DNA from: Dimorphilus gyrociliatus
Taxonomy: Eukaryota; Annelida; Polychaeta; Dinophilidae
Assembly: GCA_904063045.1 (NCBI GenBank)
Contig: CAJFCJ010000006.1
Location: forward strand, 1,245,771-1,309,770
Reading direction: 5' to 3'
Length of the DNA stretch: 64,000 bases
Shown: positions 1 to 11,123 of the stretch, piece by piece
Layout: each line of letters opens with the position of its first letter
How positions within the stretch are numbered: the stretch's first letter is position 1
Position numbers and translations under genes: made by a program
The notes under the pieces: generated by a model
Seen by the model: the letters and a program-made list of their open reading frames with translations, nothing else
Databases searched by the model: none
What the model was told of the DNA's origin: nothing

Positions 1-219
1 CCTTTAATTATTACTAATTATTGTTAGCGGGTGGCTTGAGTGTTGAAAAGGAATTTCTAGACCTGATTTATTCATATAAAAATAGATATATTAATACTAC
101 TCAAAAATTGAATTAATGGGTTAAGGTTCATGTTAAAATTTCAATTTTTTTGACTGTATGTACGTTAAAGGTTATTAGGAGTAGAATGACGAATATGAAC
201 AGAATTTTCAGTTTCATTC

Positions 220-3200
220 TTAGTGATTCCTTTTGTTATTTTCATAAGAAGAGAGGTTAGCAACGTGACCTGACGTGCAGTAAATACTCGAATTTAAATT
301 GTCTACTCTTGAGCTTTCAGGCTTCTCTTCAATATCTTTTGCGTTGTCCCGTTTTTTCGCTTTTTTCCGCTTTCTGGATAGAATGAGGAGAAGTGCTACG
401 ATTACCCTGTTCTTGAATGCTTTTACGAATGTACTCTTGGTCTGTTTGAAGATTACCGAAGGTTCATATATGCTCATAGAGGTCATACGTAATTATTTTC
501 GTTTTACCTTTTGAACATCCCGAAATGCGGCTACGATAAATTCTAGCAACAGTATGAGAACTGCCAAGCCTATCCCAACGGCTATGAAGTAGAACACTCC
601 CAACAGACTTTCTAAAGTTTGCGATCGGGCTGCCGTTTTAGAAGAGCCTAAAGAACGATAAGTGTCCTCTTTTAAGTATGCATAAACGATATACTAAAAA
701 TATACTGCATATATATTTAAAGAACAGAAAGAAAAGAGGATGAAAATTTAGATGGGATTAGGCACTAACTAGATTGCGTAGCTGAGCAGGGTCCAGCAAA
801 CCATTTCCTGTGAAGCGTTTCTAAATACCCGCTTTGTCGGAGCATTAAAATTTCCAATGTGAACGGCGTTAAGTAGGGACTGTTACGCTACGGATTGGCT
901 TTGAAAGATCGTTTGAAGGGATTCAACACCCGCTTCTATTTTCAATGTTAAAAGACGAATCGTTAATTAGCCACCTAGAGTGAAGGCAATCAATTCTACC
1001 CTGTTCCCTTTCTATACCCCTTTTAAACCCCCCCATCGGATTCATTCTCAAATTATACGGTATTATGCATTCTACGAAGTCACTTTTATGAGTCGAAACC
1101 TTCAAAGCCAATCCGTAGCCAAATTTATTAAAATCGTTTCCGATAATTAAGGTATTACAAGGCTTGATGTTTGAAGCGTATTCCAAAGGGGCCGAATCCC
1201 ATACAAATGCGTAACGTTCATCTGAAAGAAAATGGTAATAAGAAATTACAAGATGAAATAAAAAAGGGCTATTAATCGAAAGTAATTAATTACTTTTGGG
1301 TTTCCCGTAGGACTCTTGAACTTTTCGAATGCCAGCTTCCGCTGTATCAACGTATGTTCCGTCGGCGTTCATAATTGCGAACATAGTTTTATAAGGATCT
1401 ACCAGCTGTTGAGCGAAGAATCTCTGAGGGGCGGAATTTTTCACAGTTCCGTATTCAATATCTCTTTGTTTGGCTAAGTCGTTAACCGATTGAATTCCAG
1501 TATCCAATCGCTTTACCGTCAAAAAGGCGGCCAAATTAGCCGTATACGAAGCAGAGATAACCATTACTGCAAACCACCAAGTACCAAACACGATTCTGGC
1601 AGATAAGCATTTCGGATAAGTTTCAGTCCCTTGTTGCATCCAACACCCATAAGTCGCCCAGAGACTATTACATAAAGTAAGGTTCTCATGTTCCGTTTCG
1701 TTATCCAATTGAGCATAATATCCCAAGCTATAGGGACTAAGTCGACTGCAGATGCAAGTTATCACAGAACAAATAATAAAAGTGCCTACTACGGCTGCCC
1801 ATAATCCCTTTTCAAAGGGCTCCAAGTATCCGTATATATTCACTTTCTCTACTTCCTTGGACAATAGTAATTTAAGCCCTAGGTCCATGTATGGTTTTGT
1901 AAAACCAACAACCTGTTGTCTCTCATAATTTATAGTCAGGGGAGCAACAGCCATATCAATTTCCTCACTCATCACTTCGCCGATCAAGCCGTTCCATTTT
2001 TTTGTTTGAGGATCAAGTGTACCATAACTACCATCCTTAACAATTTGAATTTCGTATTTAAATTTCAGATTTTCACTCAATTTCTCCAGCATATCTATGC
2101 AAAATCCCTTCAACCTCTGATTTTTATTCTTGGAAAACATCATCTCATCCTTTGTCTTTCTCATGACAAAAGGACTTTCCTAATTTCGTTAAGAAAGTTA
2201 ATTACGACAAATGTAAATAATACTAATTAGTTGAAAAAAGATCTTACCAATATTGTTGTTATATTTAATGTAACGTTGTTCAAATTGATGACAGCATCAC
2301 TTGGCGCTTTACGATTTTTTTTAAAGAACTGGGGAGATCTTTCCATTATAAGCTTGTAACCTTCATCTCTACCTTTGCCCCAGGTACCTACTCTTTCCCA
2401 ACCTTTTTCTAATAGATTAACTATCTCATAAACAGGTTCTGGAGGATTATTAAAATTATCGAAAGATAATTTATTCATAGTTCCTTCGGATTGGATTTGT
2501 TTAATGTAATTTAGATATGAATTTCCGTCTGACCAATAATATTCAGACGTTCGCTGACAAATGTCCTTAACTGGATTCATAATTGTAAAATTATTGTTAT
2601 CCGCTAACAAATTGTGCAGACCAATAGATGCTGCTAAAATGGAATCAAATAATCTCATTTCCGTCGCTTTCTGTGTTGTTTTTGAATAATTGGCCCATTT
2701 TGTTTGAAAGTATTCTTGGAGATTACCGCTTCCGTATAGTGGTCTGACACCTACTAATCCAACAAGATGCTCAGGTACATCTAGGCACGAATCAAATAAC
2801 TCCCCCTATAAATTAGATTTATGATGTGTTAAATGAATTATATATAGCAATGTATTATATGTATATAATCTGTAAGTACCACTACAGTGACGCCATCTGT
2901 CGCTAACCAAGCCCAATCTTTATTGAGTAGACCTAGCTCGCTTGCCTGTGACAGAATAATCCTGGCGTGGGTAGAGAGACAGTTCAAGACGACAATTCTA
3001 GTTCCTGAGACGATTAACTATTGGTCTAAATTTTGTCTTGAGGTTAATTATCTAGAATTCAATAAACTTACCACTCCTCTTTAACTTTATCAAACTCTGT
3101 GTGAGGTCAATTGACGTCAAATCAGAGCTGGGAGTGAAATAATGAATAGAATTGACCGTCCACTGTCTAATTGTTGCAATTTTTAATAATTCTCTTACTC

Positions 3201-4181
3201 CACTCCTACCTGTTTCGAGTACGTGAAAATGACGCATCAAAATCTAATAAATAAATCAACGAGGTTAAGTAAAGGATGAATAGTCGTATTCAATAAAGAA
3301 GTAAATCGGTTAACAATATGCAATATGTATACAATACAATTAGAAAAAATCGCTTTATTTTACCGTAATCAGATGATGATGCTATTATTCCAAATCTAGA
3401 CCATCCGTAATGCGCCATTGTATCACCTAACACAAGAGATTGTACGTCGTCCGGAGCGCTCATCTTTAAGGAAATAAATGCTCCGTGACTAATGTGAAAC
3501 TATAATCTGTCATAATATAAATCACTTTTAAGAGATATTGATACGTATCCGTGAATGATAACTCTGGATCGGTAGCTGTGGGAGTAATTTGTGGAATATG
3601 TAGACCATTGCTAATGCTTGATATTGTTTTCGTTGTTCCACTACTCAACGATCCAATAAATGCAACAATTCCATGAGTTGCTTGCCAACAAGCTGGATAA
3701 GGGAACATAATGATGAAAAACAGAACAAAGCTCGTACTAATTGAAGATTATAAAATATACCTGCTTGTAAACTTTGAAAACTATGTAATACGTTTGTAAT
3801 GTTGATCAAGTAGTTAACAGTTGTGTTAGGTAAAATCTTACTATTAGTGTTGATGTATTCAATAGCCATGTCGACAGCTTTAATTGCATCATCTTTATCA
3901 GTTGATTCGCTGATTATTACACCTGTACAAGTAAGAACATTCACAAATAAAGGACGAACAATAATGGGTAATAGAACTTACCAAATGTAACGTTTCCAGG
4001 AATATTTTGAGGTGAAACTTGTAAACAAAGAATAGATATAGTGTAAATTGATAAAAAAATCCAAGATCCTACACGAAAGCTGTTTAAAAGTGACAAAACA
4101 GAATTAAAAAATTATTTAGTACAAGAATAAAGCAAAGGCGATTAAAAAATAAAGAAAATATCTGAAGCCTGACTTTTTCAT
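220..4181 (-). CDS. Ionotropic glutamate receptor subunit (AMPA/kainate/delta clade)
   Basis: Ligand-gated cation channel subunit of the plasma membrane. Exons placed by frame and phase (minus strand): 2179-1294, 1221-1100, 887-770, 647-508, 441-220, with amino-terminal-domain exons between about 3945 and 2255. The ATD reads through WQATHGIVAFIGS and GWSRFGIIASSSDYG. S1 has the ligand-site APLTI followed by Arg (about 1940). The pore carries QQG (unedited-type Gln) and M3 has SYTANLAAFLTVKR (about 1530). S2 has FVWDSAP with the conserved Asp (about 1195) and ends at HRKWF (about 800). TM4 is 508-620, followed by a basic C-tail ending KRNH. The S2 linker resembles delta and kainate receptors; the exact subclass is unresolved. 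The start at 4181 is tentative: a hydrophobic leader is present but needs a very short intron. Confidence 0.9.
887..1119. repeat. 19-bp inverted repeat straddling an iGluR intron
   Basis: GCTACGGATTGGCTTTGAA lies on the plus strand at 887-905, and its exact reverse complement at 1101-1119. On the coding (minus) strand the second arm is the end of exon 1221-1100, missing only its last base. The first arm is the last 18 intron bases plus the first base of exon 887-770. The pre-mRNA could pair both splice sites in one stem. Confidence 0.9.
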
Positions 4182-4900
4182 GTCGATGCCATAAAGCTAA
4201 ATGAGTTGAAAGCGCGCGTAAGTACTTTATTAATGCATATACATTAGTTAATAATGATAAAATATAAGAATATAATATAAGTATACATAAAATATAACAG
4301 ATGTGAATACAAACAATAAAAGTATTCTCTAAGGAGTTTAACCAAAAGTTAAGGTGGTTTCTATTTATTAGCTAAATTTTATCTTAATAATTGAAAAACA
4401 ATTTATTTTTTCCCTATGAATATTTGATGTATTCTGTTACTATCATTCATACAAAATTATTTGAAAATAATTTATATCACGTGATCTAACTCTTAGCCAA
4501 TCTTACTGTGGGTGTACTAATAAATCTAACACATTTAACGAACAGAGCTTCATATAAACATGATTCAAGCTAGAATTATGGTAAACATATTATGTTTAAA
4601 TAAAAATTAAAATCGATTGAGCATAAAAGTTGTTTTATTAAAAAAAAAAAGAGTTTCAATATATGTGTTACATGTTTTTAATCTTTTAAAAACTATCAAC
4701 AAAAATAATACTTGTTTATTAAGTTATTTAAATTTATTTAAATTAGTTGAATGTTTATGAATAGATTAACGAATGATAAAAAAGATGGAATCTGAGAAAA
4801 ATTGCGGAGAAAGTCAAGATATGCACTTTAGTTTTCTTTCTCCGAGTTTTATTAATCACAGTCATGATATTTGCGTTAAAGGTTTTCTTTATATTTATAT
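4182..4900. other. AT-rich intergenic stretch
   Basis: Between the 5' end of the glutamate receptor and the small orphan gene. No convincing reading frame was seen. It contains a palindromic E-box ATCACGTGAT near 4477-4486. It is probably the promoter region of the receptor; no TATA box could be assigned with confidence. Confidence 0.5.
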
Positions 4901-5356
4901 ATGTCGTATTATATAAAATCTTCGCTAATATTTATCGTTAAAAAAGAATTGGAAAGCCTTAAGATTAGTTCAAAAAGCGTAGGTAATTTCCAGGAAAAGC
5001 CTACAGGGAGATGGACAAAAGAATTCGCCGCTAATTTCCTTTCATCCTATTCAGGTATATTGGCGTTATGTTTTCATATTATTAATTATAAATGGTATGT
5101 AACACCTGTCAGAAAGTGGTATTGTTCCTTTCTTAGTGAAGAATGATTGTTGTATTTATATCAAACAATTAAGAAAATGGACTCCAAATTACGTGAGTCG
5201 TGATGAATTACTTAATTAATAAGGTTGAATAGAATTAATTTTTAATTAAAGATCAAATTGGGACTTATTGGAAATGAAGACTACGTTGGAAGCTGGGACT
5301 ATAGAAAGAGTATTAAAGGCCTAAACCATCCTGCTAATTCGGGTTTCTTAGTTTGA
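4901..5356 (+). CDS. Small three-exon protein of unknown function (112 aa)
   Basis: Not recognised. Joining 4901-5054, 5113-5192 and 5252-5356 gives one open frame of 113 codons. The introns are 58 and 59 nt with GT..AG ends, and the phases (1, then 0) fit exactly. The second donor is a strong GTGAGT. The unspliced frame starting at 4901 runs only to 5146, and its tail is intron. The C-terminal exon reads GLIGNEDYVGSWDYRKSIKG, which looks like real globular coding sequence rather than random AT-rich translation. No signal peptide or membrane segment is obvious. The three-way phase agreement is the main argument for the gene; function is unknown. Confidence 0.55.
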
Positions 5357-5503
5357 ATTTCTATCTTTTATATTATTTATTAGAAAAGTTATTATCATAA
5401 TGAATTATTCAAGTCGATATTTGTGTTATTCTTACTAGATAACTGGTACTTGCCTTTATTGATTCCTCTCAATGGAAATAAATCTATAATAAAGCTTATA
5501 GCA

Positions 5504-7814
5504 ATGGATGAAAGGAATGACTCAATTCATTACCTAGAGGTATAACTTGTGGTTGATTGTCAATAATTGATTCTGAAATTGTTTATTATATTTATATCTT
5601 GTTTTGGTTTATTAGATGGAAGATATCAGAGAAATTAGTCATGTGAGATTGAAAGCAGGTGAAATAATATTGGAAAAAACTACATTGCCTTTAAAAAAGA
5701 ATGAAAATAACCTAATTGTTAAAATAAAACCTTACGATGAATTAAGTAAGAACAATTGATTATTATAAATAAATTAAATACAACAATTGTACATTTTTTA
5801 ATGTCACATAAGTAGATTCCCTACTTAATGATATAGTTCAAAATATCTATAGTAATCTAATAGTATTAGGTAAGTGTTTATATAAATAAACTATAAGACT
5901 CTCACATTATTATCAAACTTTTAATGAATGATAACGAAATTCTTAAAAGGTTCTTAATTATTTTTTTTTAAATAACTTTTCTTTTATCTTCTAGATGATA
6001 AATTTTCTATAAGAAATGAAAAATTAACGTATTCTATTAATCACAAATCCCTAACTACGCAATGTTTACAATCTAAAGAGTTTGAAAATTGTAATAATAG
6101 CTATGTTGATTCGATAGATAAAACTTATCCTTATAAAATGTTAAATGAACAAATAGGTCACGGAAGCGAAAGATTTAAAAAACGAAGCAAATGGAACAAA
6201 ATGATTTCTTCCATATCTTTAAATACTAATGATAATGGAAGTTGTAATAGGTCTTTTGAAGATTCCATTAGCTTTAATTGCAACTCGAATAATAATAATA
6301 ATAGTAAGAAAAAAAAGAAGAAAAAGGCCAAGGCTAAAGATAAAAAGGCTAAAATCGTTGTACACATAGATGACAGCGCTGTTAAACAGGATATGGATGC
6401 TGACAAAGGAACAGCCTCTGAAAATAATCTGAAGAATAGAGAAGAAAATATCTTCATGGGGGACAGCATTACTGAAAGCAATGATATCTTAGTCTATACA
6501 GCTATGACAGACGAAGGAGCTGCTGGCGATATAAGTTCGCTTCTGACTAAAAAGATGAAAGAAGAAGAAGAAGAAGAAGAAAACTTAAATAGTTCTATAA
6601 TAAAAGAAGAAACTGACTCTAAATCTCTTCCAAAGATACCGTATGAAGAACTTTTAGAAAATATTATTAGATCGCTTAATCTACCTCTCTGGATTGCCAA
6701 ACAACTTGCAAAGTGGAGATATAAGATTAAAAGTGACAAAAAGTTAGACATACGACAAGTATCTAGTAGTTACAAGAACTTTCCTGCTGTACCAAAGCCA
6801 TCCGCCGATGAGATATATACGCACTTAAACGTTTCAAGAACGATAAGCGACGATTTAACCAGTATTACCCACATTCTCTCTCAGATACAATCTTTACCAA
6901 ATCCTACTAATGATAATGAGAGCGATTTTACAAAATACCCTGGGGAGATTGATAAAAATGAGAAAGAAGATATTAACAACAGTGTGTCAGAAAGTTCATT
7001 TAGTAACGAAAACGTAAATTGGAAGCCAAGTCAACATTGTCACTCAAATATGTCGGATCTGAATGATAATCCTAGTCCTTTATCTCAAAATCAAGTAATC
7101 GAAGAAAGGGAAAAGAATATCCAGTTACAACATAAAAGGACTGATAGCCCATGTCATAGCGGGGAGGATACGGGCGTAAGAATTACGGATCAAGATATTT
7201 ATTTTACAAGAGACTCAGAAATTTCTTTTAGTTTGAACTCTAAAGAAAGTGAAAAAGATTTAATGATTCCTAAAATTCGAGTTGTTGACGAACATGACAA
7301 GGTTATTAATATTCCAGAAGAATATATTCAATTCCCTTCAACATTGACATACGATGATAAATGTAAACGTACCAAATTACAGTTTGATAAAAGGCAAAAT
7401 ACCTTAACAAAACAATTTAAATCGACTGGAACTGAAACTGTAAACCTCAAAGCAGATGTTGAACATTTGCTAGTCAACTTAATCGACAATGAACTTGATA
7501 AAAGAAAGAAAACTAGACAAGAAACCCCTGCGGACGATGTTATTTTGAAACACAATACTGATAAAATAGGTAATGAATTTCCCTCCGATAATCAATCATC
7601 AGAAAACAATTTAGATTATCGTACAACGACAAATCGAATTAAACCTAATAAACTACCAATCGTCTTATTAAAGAAAGTTGAAAGTACTAATGAAATTCGT
7701 TTAGAAAATAATGAAGAAAATAAAACTAAACATGGATCGTTAAAAAAAAGCAAAACAATTAGAGAATATCTAACATTATGTAAATGTACTTGTGCTACCG
7801 CAAAAAGAGCTTAG
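5504..7814 (+). CDS. Large disordered protein of unknown function (680 aa)
   Basis: Not recognised. Exons 5504-5539, 5616-5745, 5813-5869 and 5995-7814 join in frame (681 codons with stop). The small 5' exons and short introns are typical of this window. The ATG at 5616, beginning exon 2, is an alternative start. The protein is rich in Ser, Asn, Asp, Glu and Lys and mostly disordered. It has a run of seven Lys in a basic patch around residue 130 (possible nuclear signal) and an acidic Glu run near 6560. A more ordered stretch around 6640-6900 contains IRSLNLPLWIAKQLAKWRYK. The C-terminus has a Cys-Lys motif (CKCTC). It lies 0.3 kb upstream of another disordered orphan on the same strand. Confidence 0.7.
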
Positions 7815-8154
7815 TCAGGCTTTTTATTCTATTTTTTAACACTTTATTTAATATATTATTCAATATAATATACCATAAATTTATGTTTTACATAAATAAT
7901 GAAATTTGTGTTTCTTTGAATTTAGCGCATAAAACCTGCACAAATTTTCAGCATATTAAATAAGTATTTATATAGTTTGAAAAAAGTATTGAATTCATAA
8001 TATAAATTTGATTTTTATATATTTTTCAAATTTATTTAAGCTTTTTATTTATATTTATAAATATACGTATAAAGTTATATATTTATAGAGGGAGGAACAG
8101 AGACATAAAGAGATGATGTTTTATAAATAATATAGTTTATTGGAAGAGAAGGGA
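7815..8154. other. Intergenic, AT-rich
   Basis: Separates two disordered orphan genes. Contains only AT-rich sequence, with an in-frame stop at 8128-8130 just before the next frame. A possible acceptor (ATATAG) ends at 8135, so the next gene may have an upstream exon here. Confidence 0.4.
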
Positions 8155-9084
8155 ATGACCTCTACACAATTTACATCTAATAGTAGTAACGATGACATTA
8201 ATAATGCTGAACAGATTGGTTATGAATTGATTGAATGTGCATCAGTCTCAGTTCAAACTGATTATCCTTTTCCTTGTATATCTATTGAGCATCAAGCAAA
8301 TTCTGATTGTGTACCTGATTCATTTTTTTTAAGGAGTTGTCCGACATTTAACGAATACGATACTAGGCCATTCTCTTATTCGACTAATGAAAGCGATGAG
8401 TTAATTGATGAGGGATATAATTATAATACTATTGGGGAAAAGGAGAATGAATTCAGTCAAGAGTCGTACAGAGATTCTACTAGTATTTCCCATCTACCTG
8501 ACAATATGTTAGATGCGAATGATGAACAATTAAGTGCTAATCGATACAATAACACAACAAAACCGATAACTAAACTTGGGATGGAAAGTCGTCAACAGAT
8601 TAGTACAACAATGTTCAAGTTTAAAGCTAATGCCAAAAAAACATCAAATGAAACTTCACTTAGCGAAAGTCAAGATAAGATTGAATCATTGAAAGAAAGG
8701 TCATTTCAAGATGAACTTTCTACTTTAGGGTTAGAAAATTCCATTGTGGAAGATATAGAAAAATTTGACGATGGAATTGTTGAGCATTCATATGCTATCC
8801 CTAAATTTAAAGAGCTACCAGATTTTTCAAAGAAAATTCCCCTAAGAGATGGTCTCCAACAGAAAATGTCGGAAAGTAAGCGCTCAATCATTCCTGTAAT
8901 TGATAGTCCCTTTAGTACGGATAGACCAAGGGAATTACCTCCAACTAGAGAGAGTAGTAGCCATACAAGTTCCAATGATTTAACTACTACATTACAAACT
9001 GATCAAATCGATTCAGAACCTGAGGATAATTCGATAAAACATGGAAATTCACTTATAAATCATAATATAGACGCCGAGTATTAA
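8155..9084 (+). CDS. Disordered Ser-rich protein of unknown function (309 aa)
   Basis: Not recognised. A single 310-codon frame with the first ATG at 8155. The frame opens slightly upstream, but there is no earlier ATG and an in-frame TAA lies at 8128. It is rich in Ser, Asn, Asp and Glu, with no membrane segment. It contains ASVSVQTDYPFP, a VQTD-type short motif seen in many disordered scaffold proteins, and a Pro/Ser-rich region near 8880-8990. An additional 5' exon is possible because an AG acceptor precedes the frame. Composition resembles the upstream 680-residue orphan, so the pair may be related in role, but I see no shared domain. Confidence 0.6.
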   Translation: MTSTQFTSNSSNDDINNAEQIGYELIECASVSVQTDYPFPCISIEHQANSDCVPDSFFLRSCPTFNEYDTRPFSYSTNESDELIDEGYNYNTIGEKENEFSQESYRDSTSISHLPDNMLDANDEQLSANRYNNTTKPITKLGMESRQQISTTMFKFKANAKKTSNETSLSESQDKIESLKERSFQDELSTLGLENSIVEDIEKFDDGIVEHSYAIPKFKELPDFSKKIPLRDGLQQKMSESKRSIIPVIDSPFSTDRPRELPPTRESSSHTSSNDLTTTLQTDQIDSEPEDNSIKHGNSLINHNIDAEY

Positions 9085-9308
9085 TTTAGCATTTTACACC
9101 TTACAACTCATTTAGTTCATTTTAATTTAGACCTTTAAAAATGGTAAACTTAATAATTGGCGTCTAAAACAAACAATAAAGTTCGAAAGTTTTTAACGAA
9201 AGGCAAAAATCTCATAAAGAAAGTGTCTATTTAGATTTAAATAGGCTAAAATCATCAGTTCTACCTAGGAGATCTTTAAAACTGGTAAATACTGCAAGAG
9301 GAAGAAAG

Positions 9309-10686
9309 ATGGCCAACTATACATGTTCAAAACAAGAGGGAATTTTAATGGCCGATAGCGAAGGTCCAATTTTTTCCAGTTCTAAAGAAATAAACAGAGA
9401 TGAGATAAAGAATTATTTTAAATTTGAAAAAGATAAGAAAAGATTCAACTGGATTATAGGTTTTCTGATATTCTCTATATTAATTGGTCTTATTCATTCA
9501 TCTACTCTAATTAGTCTCAGTAAGGCGGAAAGAAGTTTCTTACATTTCTTTCATCCCATCCTCCACATTAATGAAACAACTAACAACTCATTAAACATAA
9601 ACTTAATATCCTTACTTGGTATACTAGTGATAATATTACATTTACTTGAATTATTAGCAATTGGTGCTTATCTAATTAATAGGAAATATTTATTAACATC
9701 TTTTACAGTATCCATTGGCTGGGCAGTTATAAATATAATATTAATCTTTTGCATCTTTCTATGCCTTATTTTTCATATATCAAATTATCAAATGAAAGTG
9801 TTTAGGTGATTAAAAGCTTTATACTAAACATTGAAAATGTTGAGCTTTATATTATTATTAATAAATACTTTCAATTCAACATAGGGATTCTATTTTAAAG
9901 AATTACGAAATGTTTGTATCGGGTGCACAAAGGATAAAAATGGATTATATACAACACTCATTTCAGTGTTGCGGTATTAAATCGCTATATGATTGGATTG
10001 GTCAAATTGGAAGTGATACTGTTCCGTTATCTTGTTGTCAATCAGTATCCAATTGCAGTCATTTTAGATTACTTAAAGGTCAATTTGATCAGAAGTACTT
10101 TAAAACTCTCAAGATAATTAATGAATCCACTATATTTCCTATTGGCTGTGAGAAGATTGTTATTAATTACAAAACGTATTTTTTAAGAGAGATATCGTTT
10201 TCATTACTGTTTAATATCCTTAATAATAGTTTCATACTAATAATTCATTATAAATTTACAAGAAAAATGGCAAAATTACTGTCCAATGATCATATTTCTG
10301 ATATTTTTATAAATTTATCACAACATGTTGTTATTCGCATTAAACGACAAAACGTCCTCCTTGAAGAGGATGAATTCTGGAGACAAATCTATTATGGCAA
10401 TATTGAGGATGAAGTTTTTATGGAAATGGATAGGGTACATCACAAAGTTTCGCCAATAGCTCAGAATATGAGATTATCTGTAAATAATAGACACAAATTG
10501 AAACTCAACAAGAGACCGGATATTCAAGCTGAGGTTCTTTCCTCCATATCACAATCGAATAGTGGGAATGCTAGCAGGGGTCCTAGTAGTAGCCTTGACA
10601 TTATGGAATCTTCTATTAATGGTAATTCTGAAAATGAGGAAAATACTGAGTCAGCTACATCACTTAATGTGAAAAGAAGATCTTAG
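9309..10686 (+). CDS. Tetraspanin of the peripherin-2/ROM1-like type (432 aa)
   Basis: Exons 9309-9805 and 9885-10686 join with an Arg codon split AG|G (intron 79 nt). There are four membrane segments: about residues 48-68, 95-120, 128-155, and one after the large loop at about 10190-10250. The large extracellular loop has the tetraspanin CCG motif (FQCCGIKSLYDW), a second CC followed by Cys (SCCQSVSNC), and a Gly-Cys, giving six cysteines. The CCG followed by a W-containing stretch and the long intracellular C-tail resemble peripherin-2/ROM1, which shape photoreceptor and other specialised membranes. The tail is unusually long, about 130 residues and Ser/Asn-rich. Tetraspanin identity is firm; the subfamily is an inference. 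Confidence 0.8.
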
Positions 10687-11123
10687 AAATCTTAAAAAAT
10701 GTGGCTAACGCTTTTCAAACACTTCTTTTACATAACTAGCCCTTAATTAGCCAGATTTTTCATTCAATTTCACCCTATAAACGTAAAGTGTGCACTAGAC
10801 TCTTGAACCAAAAAAAAACATGTTTGCAATCGCTCATAAGTTTGACTTGTTCCTTTGTGTTTCATTACATTCAATATTCAATAATTTATCATTTTATTTT
10901 ATGTACTATACTTAGTACTATCCTTTTGTATTAATATATTAATTTTCCTGATGGGTTAATTAAGGGGAAATCCCGTTTTTACAGCCGAGACAATAATAAT
11001 ATTCATTTGAAATTGTATAGCCAGAGTAAAATAGCGGGAATAACTTATTGATTTTCTACTTAGCAAAATTTCCGTTTCCGGTGAGTTTTAGAGCGGGAAC
11101 TTTTACGTTATTTTTTAGCCGAT
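10687..11123. promoter_or_regulatory. Intergenic region with two E2F-type GCGGGAA elements upstream of RNASEH2A
   Basis: GCGGGAA occurs at 11034-11040 and 11093-11099, about 85 and 25 bp before the RNASEH2A start. A third partial TCCCG lies near 10970. E2F/DREAM sites of this form are known at replication and S-phase genes. The rest is AT-rich. Confidence 0.45.

Noticed and set aside
923-1186. Single open frame covering the S2 end of the glutamate receptor
   Set aside because: It reads through a 212-bp intron. Splicing from 1100 to 887 restores the conserved end of the ligand-binding domain.
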